A stretch of 32,779 nt of DNA, taken from contig JALHNV010000040.1 of the NCBI GenBank assembly GCA_022843325.1, positions 1 to 32,779 of the forward strand, read 5' to 3'. The translations under genes were made by a program, and so were the position numbers. This DNA is from Pseudolabrys sp. (lineage in GTDB: Bacteria; Pseudomonadota; Alphaproteobacteria; Rhizobiales; Xanthobacteraceae). The first letter of the stretch is position 1. Every line of letters starts with the position of its first letter. The notes under the pieces were generated by a model. That model did no database searches. It saw nothing but the letters and a program-made list of their open reading frames with translations, and was not told the origin of the DNA. Of this stretch, positions 16,786 to 24,983 are shown piece after piece.

Positions 16786-18489
16786 ATGGTGTTTCGCTTT
16801 GCCGGGTTTGAACTCGACCTGAGGCGCGCCGAGTTGCGCGGGCCGGATGGCGGCGTCGTCAAGCTGCGGCCGAAAACCTTCGAAATGCTGCGGCTGTTCG
16901 CCGCCAATGCCGGCCGCGTGGTCAGCAAGCAGGAACTGCTGGAAGCCATCTGGCCGAACGTCCACGTCGGCGAGGACAGCCTGTTTCAGTGCATCCGGGA
17001 AATCCGCACCGCGCTGGGCGACGACAAACGGCAACTGCTCAAGGTCATATCCGGCCGCGGCTATCTGTTCGATACCGAGGTCACGGGCGAACGCGATGGC
17101 GTGACCCTGCCCGCCGGCCCGCCAGCCGCCGATCCACCCGCGCCGGCCATTCCCGCGCCGGAGAAGCATTGGTTGCTGCACGGATTGCGCGCGCCGGCGG
17201 CGCTGGCGATCGTCGCCGTGCTCGGCACCATCGTCGGACTGGCGGTTGCCGCCCCGATCTTCGGGCCGGGACTGATAGCCAAACGCGCTCCCACCGTGAT
17301 CGTCAGGCCATTCACCGACGCCAGCGGCGATCAGCATGGCGCCGGCATGGCGGCCGCCGTCACCGATGGCCTGATCGAAGGTCTCGCCAAAATCGAAAAC
17401 ATCCGGGTGGTGACGCAGCCCAAGTCGGCCGCACCGGCCCAGGTGGCGGCACGGCCCGAAGGCGCCGACTTCGTCGTGCAGGGCGAACTCGGCAAAGCGG
17501 GGACGTCCTGGACGCTGCAGACACGCCTGATCCGGCCCGACGGCGAGGTCGTGCAGGCGATCTCGCATACCGTCCCCACGCCGGATCTGGACGTGTCGTT
17601 TCAAAGGTCGCGGCTGGTGGCCGGCGTCGGCCACCCGCTCGCGGTGCGCCTCAACGCGCTCCTGGAAGCCGGCGCCCGGCCGCCCGCCAACGGCACCAAT
17701 GGCTCGTTGAGCGGCGCCAAGGCGGCTATCGAGCAGGCCACCGCCTCGATCAACCAAACCACGCGCGAGCGCTTCGCGGCGTCGCAGACGATGCTCGAGC
17801 AGGCGCTGGCGGCCGAGCCCGACAGCATCGATATTGCGGTCGCGCTGGCCGCGCTCAAGCTGCGCGGTATCCAGATGGTCTGGTACAGCCCGGCCGAAAG
17901 CGCGGCGGCCGAGAGCACGGCCAAGGCCGCGCTGGAGCGCGCCCTGAAGGCGCGGCCCAATCACATCCCGGTGCTGGAGGCCTACTGCCGCTTCCTGAAT
18001 GCCACCAATCATTTCGTCGAAAGCCTGGTCGCCTGTGCGCGGGCGCTGAGCTTCGATCCCTGGAACGGGCTGGCGCTGTACCACATCGGGCTCGCCAAAA
18101 TTCAGCTCGGACGCTTCGAGGAAGCGCTGGAGACCTTCAAGGAAGCCGATCGCCATGACACGCCGCAGGTATCGCGCTGGACCTGGCTGCTGGGCGCCGG
18201 CTGGGCCAACCTGATGCTGAACCGCGGCGCCGATGCCGTGCCATGGATCGAGCGCTCGATCGCCATCACACCGGCCACCGGGCGCAGCCACTATCTCCTC
18301 GCCGCCGCGTATCAACTGTCGGGCCGGCCCGATGAAGCCAAGGCGGCCCTGGCCAAAGGCAACGCGCTGCGGCCCGGCACCAACGCGGTGAATATCCGCA
18401 CGCCGACGAAAAATGTCAGCCCGGTGGCGCTCGCCGTTGGTGAGGAGATTGTCCGGACGCTGGTCGCAATCGGATTGCCGGAACGCTGA
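16786..18489 (+). CDS. Membrane-anchored winged-helix regulator with TPR-like C-terminus (CadC-type layout)
   Basis: This 567-residue protein has an OmpR/PhoB-type DNA-binding domain at residues 1-100 (FAGFELDLRRAEL, LRPKTFEMLRLFAANAGRVVSKQELLEAIWP, then a recognition-helix region and SGRGYLFD). A Pro-rich linker, one membrane helix (about 136-160), a TolB/FlgO-like alpha-beta segment (about 168-285, with VIVRPFTDASGD) and four or more TPR-like helical pairs (about 325-535) follow. No receiver domain is present, so this is a one-component regulator that senses on the periplasmic side and binds DNA from the membrane, as CadC and ToxR do. Its signal is unknown. Similar proteins in Rhizobiales are annotated only as winged-helix domain proteins. 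A 15-bp inverted repeat lies in its upstream region. It converges with the Sel1 gene, 31 bp between stops. Confidence 0.85.
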   Translation: MVFRFAGFELDLRRAELRGPDGGVVKLRPKTFEMLRLFAANAGRVVSKQELLEAIWPNVHVGEDSLFQCIREIRTALGDDKRQLLKVISGRGYLFDTEVTGERDGVTLPAGPPAADPPAPAIPAPEKHWLLHGLRAPAALAIVAVLGTIVGLAVAAPIFGPGLIAKRAPTVIVRPFTDASGDQHGAGMAAAVTDGLIEGLAKIENIRVVTQPKSAAPAQVAARPEGADFVVQGELGKAGTSWTLQTRLIRPDGEVVQAISHTVPTPDLDVSFQRSRLVAGVGHPLAVRLNALLEAGARPPANGTNGSLSGAKAAIEQATASINQTTRERFAASQTMLEQALAAEPDSIDIAVALAALKLRGIQMVWYSPAESAAAESTAKAALERALKARPNHIPVLEAYCRFLNATNHFVESLVACARALSFDPWNGLALYHIGLAKIQLGRFEEALETFKEADRHDTPQVSRWTWLLGAGWANLMLNRGADAVPWIERSIAITPATGRSHYLLAAAYQLSGRPDEAKAALAKGNALRPGTNAVNIRTPTKNVSPVALAVGEEIVRTLVAIGLPER

Positions 18490-18520
18490 CCCTGTTAACA
18501 GGCGGCCGGCTTAGCCCGCG

Positions 18521-19336
18521 CTAGTCGCGCCGCGTCTGCAGCCAGCGCTTGAGATAGACCAGCGCGACCGCGCGTTCGTCTTCGGTCGACTGCTGGTAGG
18601 CGCTGTCATACAGCTTGTTGATCCAGGTCTGATCGGGACGCGCGCTGTCCTTGGCCAGCGTCAGCCACATCAGCCCGCGTGCCGCCTGGCGCGGCACATG
18701 CTCGCCGGCAAACAGCATGGCGCCAAGCATCGCCTGCGCCTGGCTCTGGCCCTTCTGCGCCGACAGGCCGAACCAGCGCGCCGCCGTGCGCGGGTCCTGC
18801 GGCGCGCCGTTGCCGTCGAGGTAAAGCCGGGCGAGGAAATACTGCGCGTCGGGATCGCGGAAATACGACGCCGCATAGGCGAACATTTCGCGGGCCCGGT
18901 GTGGATCGGGCCGGATATTCGATTGCGGGATGCCATCGAGATAATAATGGCCGAGCGCCACGAAGGCGTTGGCGACGAAGCGCGATTGCGCGGTGTTCGG
19001 ATTGTCGTCGGCGTGGCTGTCGGCGATGCGGCGGAAATATTCGAACGCCTTGAGGTCGTCGCGCTTGACGCCCTCGCCTTCGGCATACATGCGGCCGAGC
19101 TTCCACTGCGCCAGCGGGTGGCCGTTTTCGGCCGCATATTCGAGTGCGTTGACCGCCTTGGCGGCGTCACCCGCCTTCAGTGAGTTGGCGCCGGAGCGGA
19201 ACGCCTCCATCGCCGTCATTGGCGGCGCCGCCGCCAGGACGTCACTGGATTTACTGCCGTCGAGCGCGAGCGCCGGCGCGGCCATCAGGCCGGCGCCGAA
19301 CACCACTGCGCACAACAGGGACTCAAATGTCCGCAT
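18521..19336 (-). CDS. exoR: Periplasmic Sel1-repeat protein, ExoR-like
   Basis: The 271-residue protein starts at ATG 19334-19336 with a signal peptide ([24 protein letters not shown], cut after ALA). This start overlaps the last 14 bases of ilvD; 15 further codons upstream would spoil the signal peptide. Three to four Sel1 repeats follow, for example [39 protein letters not shown] and [14 protein letters not shown]. Length, signal peptide and repeat order match ExoR of Sinorhizobium and Agrobacterium, the periplasmic inhibitor of the ExoS-ChvI two-component system that controls exopolysaccharide and motility. The assignment rests on remembered family layout, not on a search; another Sel1 protein is possible. 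It probably shares the ilvD transcript. Confidence 0.7.
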   Translation of the reverse strand: MRTFESLLCAVVFGAGLMAAPALALDGSKSSDVLAAAPPMTAMEAFRSGANSLKAGDAAKAVNALEYAAENGHPLAQWKLGRMYAEGEGVKRDDLKAFEYFRRIADSHADDNPNTAQSRFVANAFVALGHYYLDGIPQSNIRPDPHRAREMFAYAASYFRDPDAQYFLARLYLDGNGAPQDPRTAARWFGLSAQKGQSQAQAMLGAMLFAGEHVPRQAARGLMWLTLAKDSARPDQTWINKLYDSAYQQSTEDERAVALVYLKRWLQTRRD

Positions 19337-21050
19337 AGCACTCTTTCTCAGCCGCCCCGCCGGGATGGGTGACCGCGCCATTGACGGCCGGTCCCACCTG
19401 CTGGGCGTACTTCCACAAATAACCCGAGGTCGCGTCGCTCTCGCGCGGCTTCCACGTCTTCTTGCGGGCCGCCAGCTCGGCGTCCGTCAGCTTGACGTTG
19501 AGCGTGCCGGCCTCGGCATCGATCTCGATGATGTCGCCATCCTGGATCAGGCCGATCGGTCCGCCGAACGCCGCTTCCGGACCGACATGGCCAATGCAGA
19601 AGCCGCGGGTCGCGCCGGAGAACCGGCCGTCGGTGATAAGCGCCACCTTCTCGCCCTGACCCTGGCCGTACAGCGCCGCGGTGGTCGACAGCATCTCGCG
19701 CATACCGGGGCCGCCGCGCGGTCCCTCGTAACGGATGACCAGCACTTCGCCGGCCTTATAGGTGCGCTTCTTGACGGCCTCGAAACAGGCTTCCTCACCG
19801 TCGAAGCAGCGCGCCGGTCCGGTGAACTTCAGCGTGTGCATGCCGGCCACCTTCACGATGGCGCCTTCCGGGGCGAGGTTGCCCTTGAGGCCGACCACGC
19901 CACCCGTTGCGAGCAGCGGCTTGTCCGCCGCGCGCACCACGTCCTGGTCCGGATTCCACTTCACGCTCTTGAGGTTCTCGGCGATCGTGCGGCCGGTCAC
20001 GGTCATGCAGTCACCGTGCAGGTAGCCGTGATCGAGCAGCGTCTTCATCAGATTTGGCACGCCGCCAGCTTCGAACATGTCCTTGGCGACATAACGGCCG
20101 CCCGGTTTCAAATCCGCGATATAAGGTGTCTTTTTGAAGATTTCGGCGACATCGAACAGCGTGAAGTCGATCCCGCATTCGTGCGCGATGGCCGGCAGGT
20201 GCAGCGCAGCATTGGTGGAACCGCCGGTGGCCGCAACCACGGCAGCGGCATTTTCCAGCGCCTTGCGGGTGACGATGTCGCGCGGGCGGATGTTCTTGAC
20301 GATCAGGTCCATGATCATCTCGCCCGCCAGCGTGCAGAACTTGTCGCGCATCTCGTAGGGCGCGGGTGCGCCGGCCGAATAAGGCAGCGCCAGGCCGATG
20401 GCTTCCGACACCGTCGCCATGGTGTTGGCGGTGAACTGCGCGCCGCAGGCACCGGCCGACGGACAGGCATTTTCTTCCAGCGTCTGCAGATCCTCGTCCG
20501 ACATCTCGCCGACCGAGTGCTTGCCGACCGCCTCGTAGACGTCCTGCACGGTGACTTCCTTGCCCTTGAAGGTGCCGGGCAGGATCGAGCCGCCATAGAT
20601 GAAGATCGACGGCACGTTGAGGCGGACCATCGCCATCATCATGCCGGGCTGCGACTTGTCGCAGCCGGCGACGCCGACCAGCGCGTCATAGGCGTGGCCG
20701 CGCATGGTCAGTTCGACCGAATCCGCGATCACCTCGCGCGACGGCAGCGACGCGCGCATGCCGGCATGGCCCATGGCGATGCCGTCGGTCACGGTGATGG
20801 TGCAGAATTCGCGCGGCGTGCCGCCCATCGAGGCGACGCCCTTTTTGACGGCCTGGGCCTGGCGCATCAGCGCGATATTGCAGGGCGCGGCCTCGTTCCA
20901 GCACGACGCGACGCCGACGAAGGGGGCGTGAATCTGCTCGGTGGTCAGGCCCATCGCGTAATAGAAGGCGCGATGCGGCGCCCGCTCCGCCCCCTCAGTG
21001 GCATGCCGGCTTGGAAGTCTGGCTTTCAGATTGGATGTTTTCGCGTCCAT
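19323..21050 (-). CDS. ilvD: Dihydroxy-acid dehydratase
   Basis: IlvD dehydrates 2,3-dihydroxy-isovalerate and its methyl homologue, the third common step of valine, leucine and isoleucine synthesis, using an Fe-S cluster. The 575-residue protein carries the cluster cysteines in [12 protein letters not shown], in [16 protein letters not shown] and in [16 protein letters not shown]. Conserved C-terminal blocks [38 protein letters not shown] and [23 protein letters not shown] are also present. The spacing and length fit IlvD, although sugar-acid dehydratases share the fold. No ribosome-binding site is seen near the ATG at 21048-21050 (AGGGGG lies about 16 bases upstream), so initiation may be weak. 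The last 14 bases overlap the ExoR-like gene. It is divergent from mpg. Confidence 0.94.
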   Translation of the reverse strand: MDAKTSNLKARLPSRHATEGAERAPHRAFYYAMGLTTEQIHAPFVGVASCWNEAAPCNIALMRQAQAVKKGVASMGGTPREFCTITVTDGIAMGHAGMRASLPSREVIADSVELTMRGHAYDALVGVAGCDKSQPGMMMAMVRLNVPSIFIYGGSILPGTFKGKEVTVQDVYEAVGKHSVGEMSDEDLQTLEENACPSAGACGAQFTANTMATVSEAIGLALPYSAGAPAPYEMRDKFCTLAGEMIMDLIVKNIRPRDIVTRKALENAAAVVAATGGSTNAALHLPAIAHECGIDFTLFDVAEIFKKTPYIADLKPGGRYVAKDMFEAGGVPNLMKTLLDHGYLHGDCMTVTGRTIAENLKSVKWNPDQDVVRAADKPLLATGGVVGLKGNLAPEGAIVKVAGMHTLKFTGPARCFDGEEACFEAVKKRTYKAGEVLVIRYEGPRGGPGMREMLSTTAALYGQGQGEKVALITDGRFSGATRGFCIGHVGPEAAFGGPIGLIQDGDIIEIDAEAGTLNVKLTDAELAARKKTWKPRESDATSGYLWKYAQQVGPAVNGAVTHPGGAAEKECYADI

Positions 21051-21350
21051 AACGTTAGTCTACGCCCCCTGCCCTTGTGACTGCCGACGGACTGCCCGTA
21101 CGGCCTTTTCCGAAGGGCTTTCCGGTGAATAACCGGAAGTCCCGCAACGGTTTCTCGCCACCGCTGGACCGCCCTCGATTTCATGGAAGGGTATGGCCAA
21201 ATCGCGGCGCGGCGGGGATCATGGCGGGGCAAACTTTAAATGTTCCTAAGGTGTGGCAAGCCGGACACAGAATGTGACCCTGTCAAAAACGGGCTGGCGC
21301 CCCCCGCCGGGCTTCGCCATGCATGACGCACAGCAACACGAAAGCCGCTG
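21051..21350. other. Divergent intergenic region, ilvD / mpg
   Basis: These 300 bases lie between two divergent starts and I find no gene in them. A perfect 7-bp-arm hairpin, TTCCGGT (21120-21126) and ACCGGAA (21132-21138) with loop gaata, lies about 70-90 bases upstream of the ilvD ATG and could fold in its leader. No leader peptide with runs of Ile, Val or Leu codons, as in a classical attenuator, was recognised. Confidence 0.5.
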
Positions 21351-21917
21351 ATGCCGCCTCGCCTGCGCCGCGCCTTTTTCGACCGATCGGTGCACGCGGT
21401 GGCGCCCGACCTGATCGGCGCGACGCTGATGGTCGGCGGCGCCGGCGGCGTCATTGTCGAGGTCGAGGCCTATCACCACACCGACCCGGCGGCGCACAGT
21501 TACCGGGGTGAGACGCCGCGCAACGCCGTGATGTTCGGCCCGCCCGGCATGGCCTATGTGTACCGTTCCTACGGCATCCACTGGTGCCTGAATGTCGTCT
21601 GCGAAGCGGAAGGCTCGGCCAGCGCCGTGCTGATCCGGGCGCTGGAGCCGGTCGAGGGTCTGGCGGCGATGCGGCGGCGGCGCGGCCTCGACGATGTGCG
21701 GGCGCTCTGCTCGGGCCCCGGCAAGCTCTGCGCGGCGCTGGGGGTCACGATCCGGCACAACGGCCTGCCGCTCGATCGTGCGCCGTTCGAGCTGCGCGCC
21801 CGCACCGCCGAGCCTGACATTGTCGTCGGCCCCCGCATCGGCATCAGCAAGGCGGTAGATGAGCCCTGGCGCTACGGGCTGAAGGGCTCGCGGTTTTTGA
21901 GCAGGGGGTTTCGCTGA
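21351..21917 (+). CDS. mpg: DNA-3-methyladenine glycosylase (AAG/MPG family)
   Basis: This monofunctional glycosylase removes alkylated purines (3-methyladenine, 7-methylguanine, hypoxanthine) from DNA and leaves an abasic site. The 188-residue protein contains the AAG signature: DLIGATLMV, then [19 protein letters not shown] with the catalytic Glu, then [26 protein letters not shown] with the intercalating Tyr region. Later blocks are [25 protein letters not shown] and [14 protein letters not shown]. The length is normal for bacterial AAG proteins. The ATG at 21351 has only a weak GAAAG upstream. It converges with valS across a double-hairpin repeat that could end both transcripts. Confidence 0.94.
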   Translation: MPPRLRRAFFDRSVHAVAPDLIGATLMVGGAGGVIVEVEAYHHTDPAAHSYRGETPRNAVMFGPPGMAYVYRSYGIHWCLNVVCEAEGSASAVLIRALEPVEGLAAMRRRRGLDDVRALCSGPGKLCAALGVTIRHNGLPLDRAPFELRARTAEPDIVVGPRIGISKAVDEPWRYGLKGSRFLSRGFR

Positions 21918-21921
21918 GGTG

Positions 21922-22006
21922 TCATGGCCGGGCTTGTCCCGGCCATCCCGCTTGGGGGCGCAGTGCCGTCCTAAGCGGGGTCACCGGGACGAGCCCGGTG
22001 ACGACA
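21922..22006. repeat. Dispersed double-hairpin repeat, copy B
   Basis: This lies between the convergent mpg and valS stops. Hairpin 1 has perfect 9-bp arms ATGGCCGGG (21924-21932) and CCCGGCCAT (21938-21946) with loop CTTGT. After CCCG and a spacer comes CCTAAGCGGG, then hairpin 2 with 9-bp arms GTCACCGGG (21980-21988) and CCCGGTGAC (21994-22002), loop acgag. The order and sequence match the copy at 477-602, but the first hairpin here has a short loop. Placed between convergent genes, it could act as a bidirectional terminator, although neither hairpin has a T-run. Confidence 0.8.
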
Positions 22007-22009
22007 AGA

Positions 22010-24922
22010 TTACGCCCCCTTCAGGCTCTCCAGCGCCTGAGCGATCTTGGTCTTGCGGCCTTCGGCCTCGGCGCGCTTTTCCTTCTCGCCCTCGATGATC
22101 TCTTCCGGCGCGTTGGCGACGAACTTCTCGTTCTTCAGCTTGGCGTCGACGCGCGCGATGTCGGCCTCGGCCTTGGTCAGCTCCTTGGCCAGCCGGGCGC
22201 GCTCGGCGGCGATGTCGATGACGCCGACCAGCGGCAGCGCCGCCACCTCGCCGCGCACCAGCAACTGCACCGAACCGGCCGGCGCCGCATCGGCCGCGGA
22301 AATTTCCGACACCCGCGCCAGCCGCTTGATGAATTCCGCCCAGCGCTGCGCCCTGGCCTGCGTTTCACGTGAAACACCCGCCAGCACAACCGGGATGACG
22401 GCCGTGATGTTCATTTCCGACTTGAGCGAGCGCACCGCGGTGATCAGGTCGATGACCCAGCCGATCTCGGCTTCGGCGGCATCGTCCTGAAGGCCTGCCA
22501 GATCGGGCCAGTCCGAGAGCGCCAGCAGCGCCGCGCGCTTTGGCCCCTGCTCGGCCGTCACCGCCCACAGCTCCTCGGTGATGAACGGCATGAACGGGTG
22601 CAGCAGCTTGAGGATTTCGTCGAGCGCCCAGGCGGCCATGGCCCGGGTCTCGTCCTTGGCGGCGCCGTCGGGTCCGGTCAGCAGCGGCTTCGACAGCTCG
22701 ACATACCAGTCACAGTAGACGTTCCAGACGAAGCGGTAGGCGCTGCCGGCGGCCTCGCTGAAGGCATAGGTCGTCAGCGCCTGCGTGATGTCGGCCGACG
22801 CCTTGGCGGTCTCGTGCGCGATCCAGCGGTTGAGCGGTTCTTTCGCCGACTTCGGATCGAAGCCCGCGACGCGCTGCGCGCCGTTGAATTCGACAAAGCG
22901 CGCCGCGTTCCAGAGCTTGGTCGCGAAGTTGCGGTTGTTTTCGACGTCCTGCGGCCCGAGCCGGATGTCGTGGCTCGGCGCGACGTTGCGCATCAGCGTA
23001 AAGCGCAGCGCGTCGGCGCCGAATTCGTCGATAACGCCGAGCGGATCGACCACGTTGCCCTTCGACTTCGACATCTTGGCGCCGGACGCATCGCGCACCA
23101 GCCGGTGGATGTAGATGTCGTGGAACGGAATCTCCTGCTTGAAGTGCAGGCCCATCATCATCATGCGGGCGACCCAGAAGAAGATGATGTCGAAGCCGGT
23201 GACCAAGACCGAGGTCGGATAGAAGCGCTTGACCTCCGCCGTATCCTCCGGCCAGCCGAGCGTTGAGAACGGCCACAGCGCCGACGAGAACCAGGTGTCG
23301 AGGACGTCCTCGTCGCGCTCGAGCCACTGGTCGAATATCGGCTGCTTCGTCAAATCGCTATAATCATCTTCCGAAATAAAGCCGGTTGATATGTAATGTA
23401 TGCGAGCCTGCTCGTATGCACCATCTCTAGTTTCGGCGACGAATACTTTGCCGTCCGGCCCATACCACGCCGGAATCTGGTGCCCCCACCAGAGTTGGCG
23501 CGAGATGCACCACGGCTGGATATTTTCCATCCAGTTGAAGTAGGTCGTCTCCCAGTTCTTGGGTATGAAATTGGTTTTATTCTCACGCACGGCGACAATC
23601 GCTGGCTTGGCCAGTTCATGTGCATTGACGTACCACTGATCTGTCAGGAAGGGCTCGATGACGACATTGGAGCGATCACCATAAGGAACCGCGTGAGTAT
23701 GCGGTTCGATCTTTTCGAGCGCGCCTTCCGCATGCAGCATTTCAATAATTTGCCACCTTGCCGTAAAGCGATCGAGCCCACGAAGGACTCCAGGGATTAA
23801 GTCTAACGCAGAATCGCCAATGAGTTCTTCATCGGCCGATGTAACTTCGGGAAAGCGAGGATCAATTCCGCGATGGCCAAATGCAAAATCGTCCGCATCG
23901 CGGGCTTTTAATTTGCCATCACGCGTGAACAAACTGCGCATTTCCAGCTGATGGCGTCGGCCAACCTCGAAATCATTAAAATCATGCGCAGGAGTAATTT
24001 TGACCGCGCCCGTCCCTTTTTCGGGATCGGCGTACTCATCGCCAATAATAGGAATTTTCCGTTGGACAATGGGCAAAACAACATCCTGCCCAATTAACTC
24101 TTTCAGGCTTTCATTTTGCGGATGGATAGCAACAGCCGAGTCTCCCAGCATGGTCTCGGGACGAGTAGTCGCCACTCTGACAAACGTTGAAGAATCTGCA
24201 ACGTTAAATACCTTGCCGGCGAGCGGATAGCGCAGGTAGTAGAGGTGCCCGTTCGGGTTTTTTTGTAATACTTTGGCAAGCGCAATCATGCTCAGTGGCT
24301 CGCCATCATCGCTAGCCCATTTGAAGGATCCCCGACACTCCACCTGCACCACTTCGAGATCGGAGATGGCCGTGAGCAGCTTGGGGTCCCAGTTGACCAG
24401 CCGCTTGTCCTTGTAGATCAGGCCCTCGCGGTACAGTTCGACGAACACCTTGATGACGGCCCCGGACAGACCCTCGTCCATGGTGAAGCGCTCGCGCGAC
24501 CAGTCGCACGAGGCCCCCAGCCGCTTGAGCTGGTTGATGATGGTGCCGCCCGACTCCGCCTTCCATTCCCACACGCGCTTGAGGAAGGCCTCGCGCCCCA
24601 TGTCGCGGCGGCCCGGCAGCTGTTGCTCCATCAACTGCCGCTCAACCACCATCTGGGTGGCAATGCCGGCATGATCGGTGCCCGGCTGCCACAGCACGTC
24701 CTTGCCGCGCATCCGCTCGAACCGGCACAGCACGTCCTGCAGCGTGTTGTTCAGCGCATGGCCCATATGCAGCGAGCCCGTGACGTTGGGCGGCGGAATG
24801 ACGATAGAATAGGCTTCAGCCTGCGCCCGCTCGGGCCGGCCGGCCGTAAAGGCGCCCGCCTGTTCCCAGGTCCGGTAAATGCGGCCCTCGACTTCCGCGG
24901 GCTGATAGGTCTTGTCGATCAT
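22010..24922 (-). CDS. valS: Valyl-tRNA synthetase
   Basis: This class I synthetase charges tRNA-Val and hydrolyses mischarged Thr-tRNA-Val. With the ATG at 24920-24922 (MIDKTYQPAEVEGRIYRTWE) the protein has 970 residues. HIGH appears as HMGH at 52-55, the CP1 editing domain spans about 195-430 (ATTRPETMLGDSAVAIHP, KGTGAVKITPAHDFNDFEVG), then WCISRQLWWGHQIPAWY and KMSKS at 616-620. The anticodon-binding domain and the C-terminal coiled-coil arm (about 905-970) follow. All catalytic motifs are intact. Codon usage changes sharply for about 1 kb (roughly 23340-24320), with low GC and several TTA leucine codons, whereas both ends have normal high GC. This looks like replacement of an internal segment by recombination. 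Sixteen extra in-frame codons upstream are not family-like. Confidence 0.95.
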   Translation of the reverse strand: MIDKTYQPAEVEGRIYRTWEQAGAFTAGRPERAQAEAYSIVIPPPNVTGSLHMGHALNNTLQDVLCRFERMRGKDVLWQPGTDHAGIATQMVVERQLMEQQLPGRRDMGREAFLKRVWEWKAESGGTIINQLKRLGASCDWSRERFTMDEGLSGAVIKVFVELYREGLIYKDKRLVNWDPKLLTAISDLEVVQVECRGSFKWASDDGEPLSMIALAKVLQKNPNGHLYYLRYPLAGKVFNVADSSTFVRVATTRPETMLGDSAVAIHPQNESLKELIGQDVVLPIVQRKIPIIGDEYADPEKGTGAVKITPAHDFNDFEVGRRHQLEMRSLFTRDGKLKARDADDFAFGHRGIDPRFPEVTSADEELIGDSALDLIPGVLRGLDRFTARWQIIEMLHAEGALEKIEPHTHAVPYGDRSNVVIEPFLTDQWYVNAHELAKPAIVAVRENKTNFIPKNWETTYFNWMENIQPWCISRQLWWGHQIPAWYGPDGKVFVAETRDGAYEQARIHYISTGFISEDDYSDLTKQPIFDQWLERDEDVLDTWFSSALWPFSTLGWPEDTAEVKRFYPTSVLVTGFDIIFFWVARMMMMGLHFKQEIPFHDIYIHRLVRDASGAKMSKSKGNVVDPLGVIDEFGADALRFTLMRNVAPSHDIRLGPQDVENNRNFATKLWNAARFVEFNGAQRVAGFDPKSAKEPLNRWIAHETAKASADITQALTTYAFSEAAGSAYRFVWNVYCDWYVELSKPLLTGPDGAAKDETRAMAAWALDEILKLLHPFMPFITEELWAVTAEQGPKRAALLALSDWPDLAGLQDDAAEAEIGWVIDLITAVRSLKSEMNITAVIPVVLAGVSRETQARAQRWAEFIKRLARVSEISAADAAPAGSVQLLVRGEVAALPLVGVIDIAAERARLAKELTKAEADIARVDAKLKNEKFVANAPEEIIEGEKEKRAEAEGRKTKIAQALESLKGA
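23340..24320. other. Low-GC tract inside valS, candidate recombined segment
   Basis: Hand counts on 60-base lines give about 38-58% GC across this stretch (for example 38% at 23341-23400 and 23521-23580, 43% at 24061-24120, 48% at 24241-24300). Lines just outside it give 63-67% (22921, 23281, 24421). Leu is encoded by TTA at least three times (GDSALDLIP and ESLKELIG), a codon otherwise avoided here. The most conserved block around WCISRQLWW stays GC-richer. The frame is intact throughout. The tract covers protein residues of about 200-527, i.e. the editing domain and the start of the second half of the catalytic core. Confidence 0.75.
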
Positions 24923-24983
24923 GGTGTTTTGTCTGGTCCGAGTGGCGGGGTAGAAAGCCCACCACGCCACCGAGAGTCAAATT

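Noticed and set aside
16261-18315. 684-codon open frame on the minus strand over xth and the membrane regulator
   Set aside because: It is antisense to genes with clear motifs, and its residue composition is typical of an antisense shadow.
18491-18502. Perfect 12-bp palindrome CCTGTTAACAGG between convergent stops
   Set aside because: Too short with no loop or T-run to call a terminator, and a single copy in a 31-bp gap is weak evidence for an operator.
18969-21080. 703-codon open frame on the plus strand over the Sel1 gene and ilvD
   Set aside because: IlvD on the other strand is beyond doubt; the antisense protein is dominated by Arg, His, Gln and Val without recognisable blocks.
24258-24264. 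Run of seven T (A7 on the coding strand) in valS as a slippage or frameshift site
   Set aside because: The reading frame continues intact on both sides and the residues (QKNPNG) fit the family; it reflects the low-GC tract.
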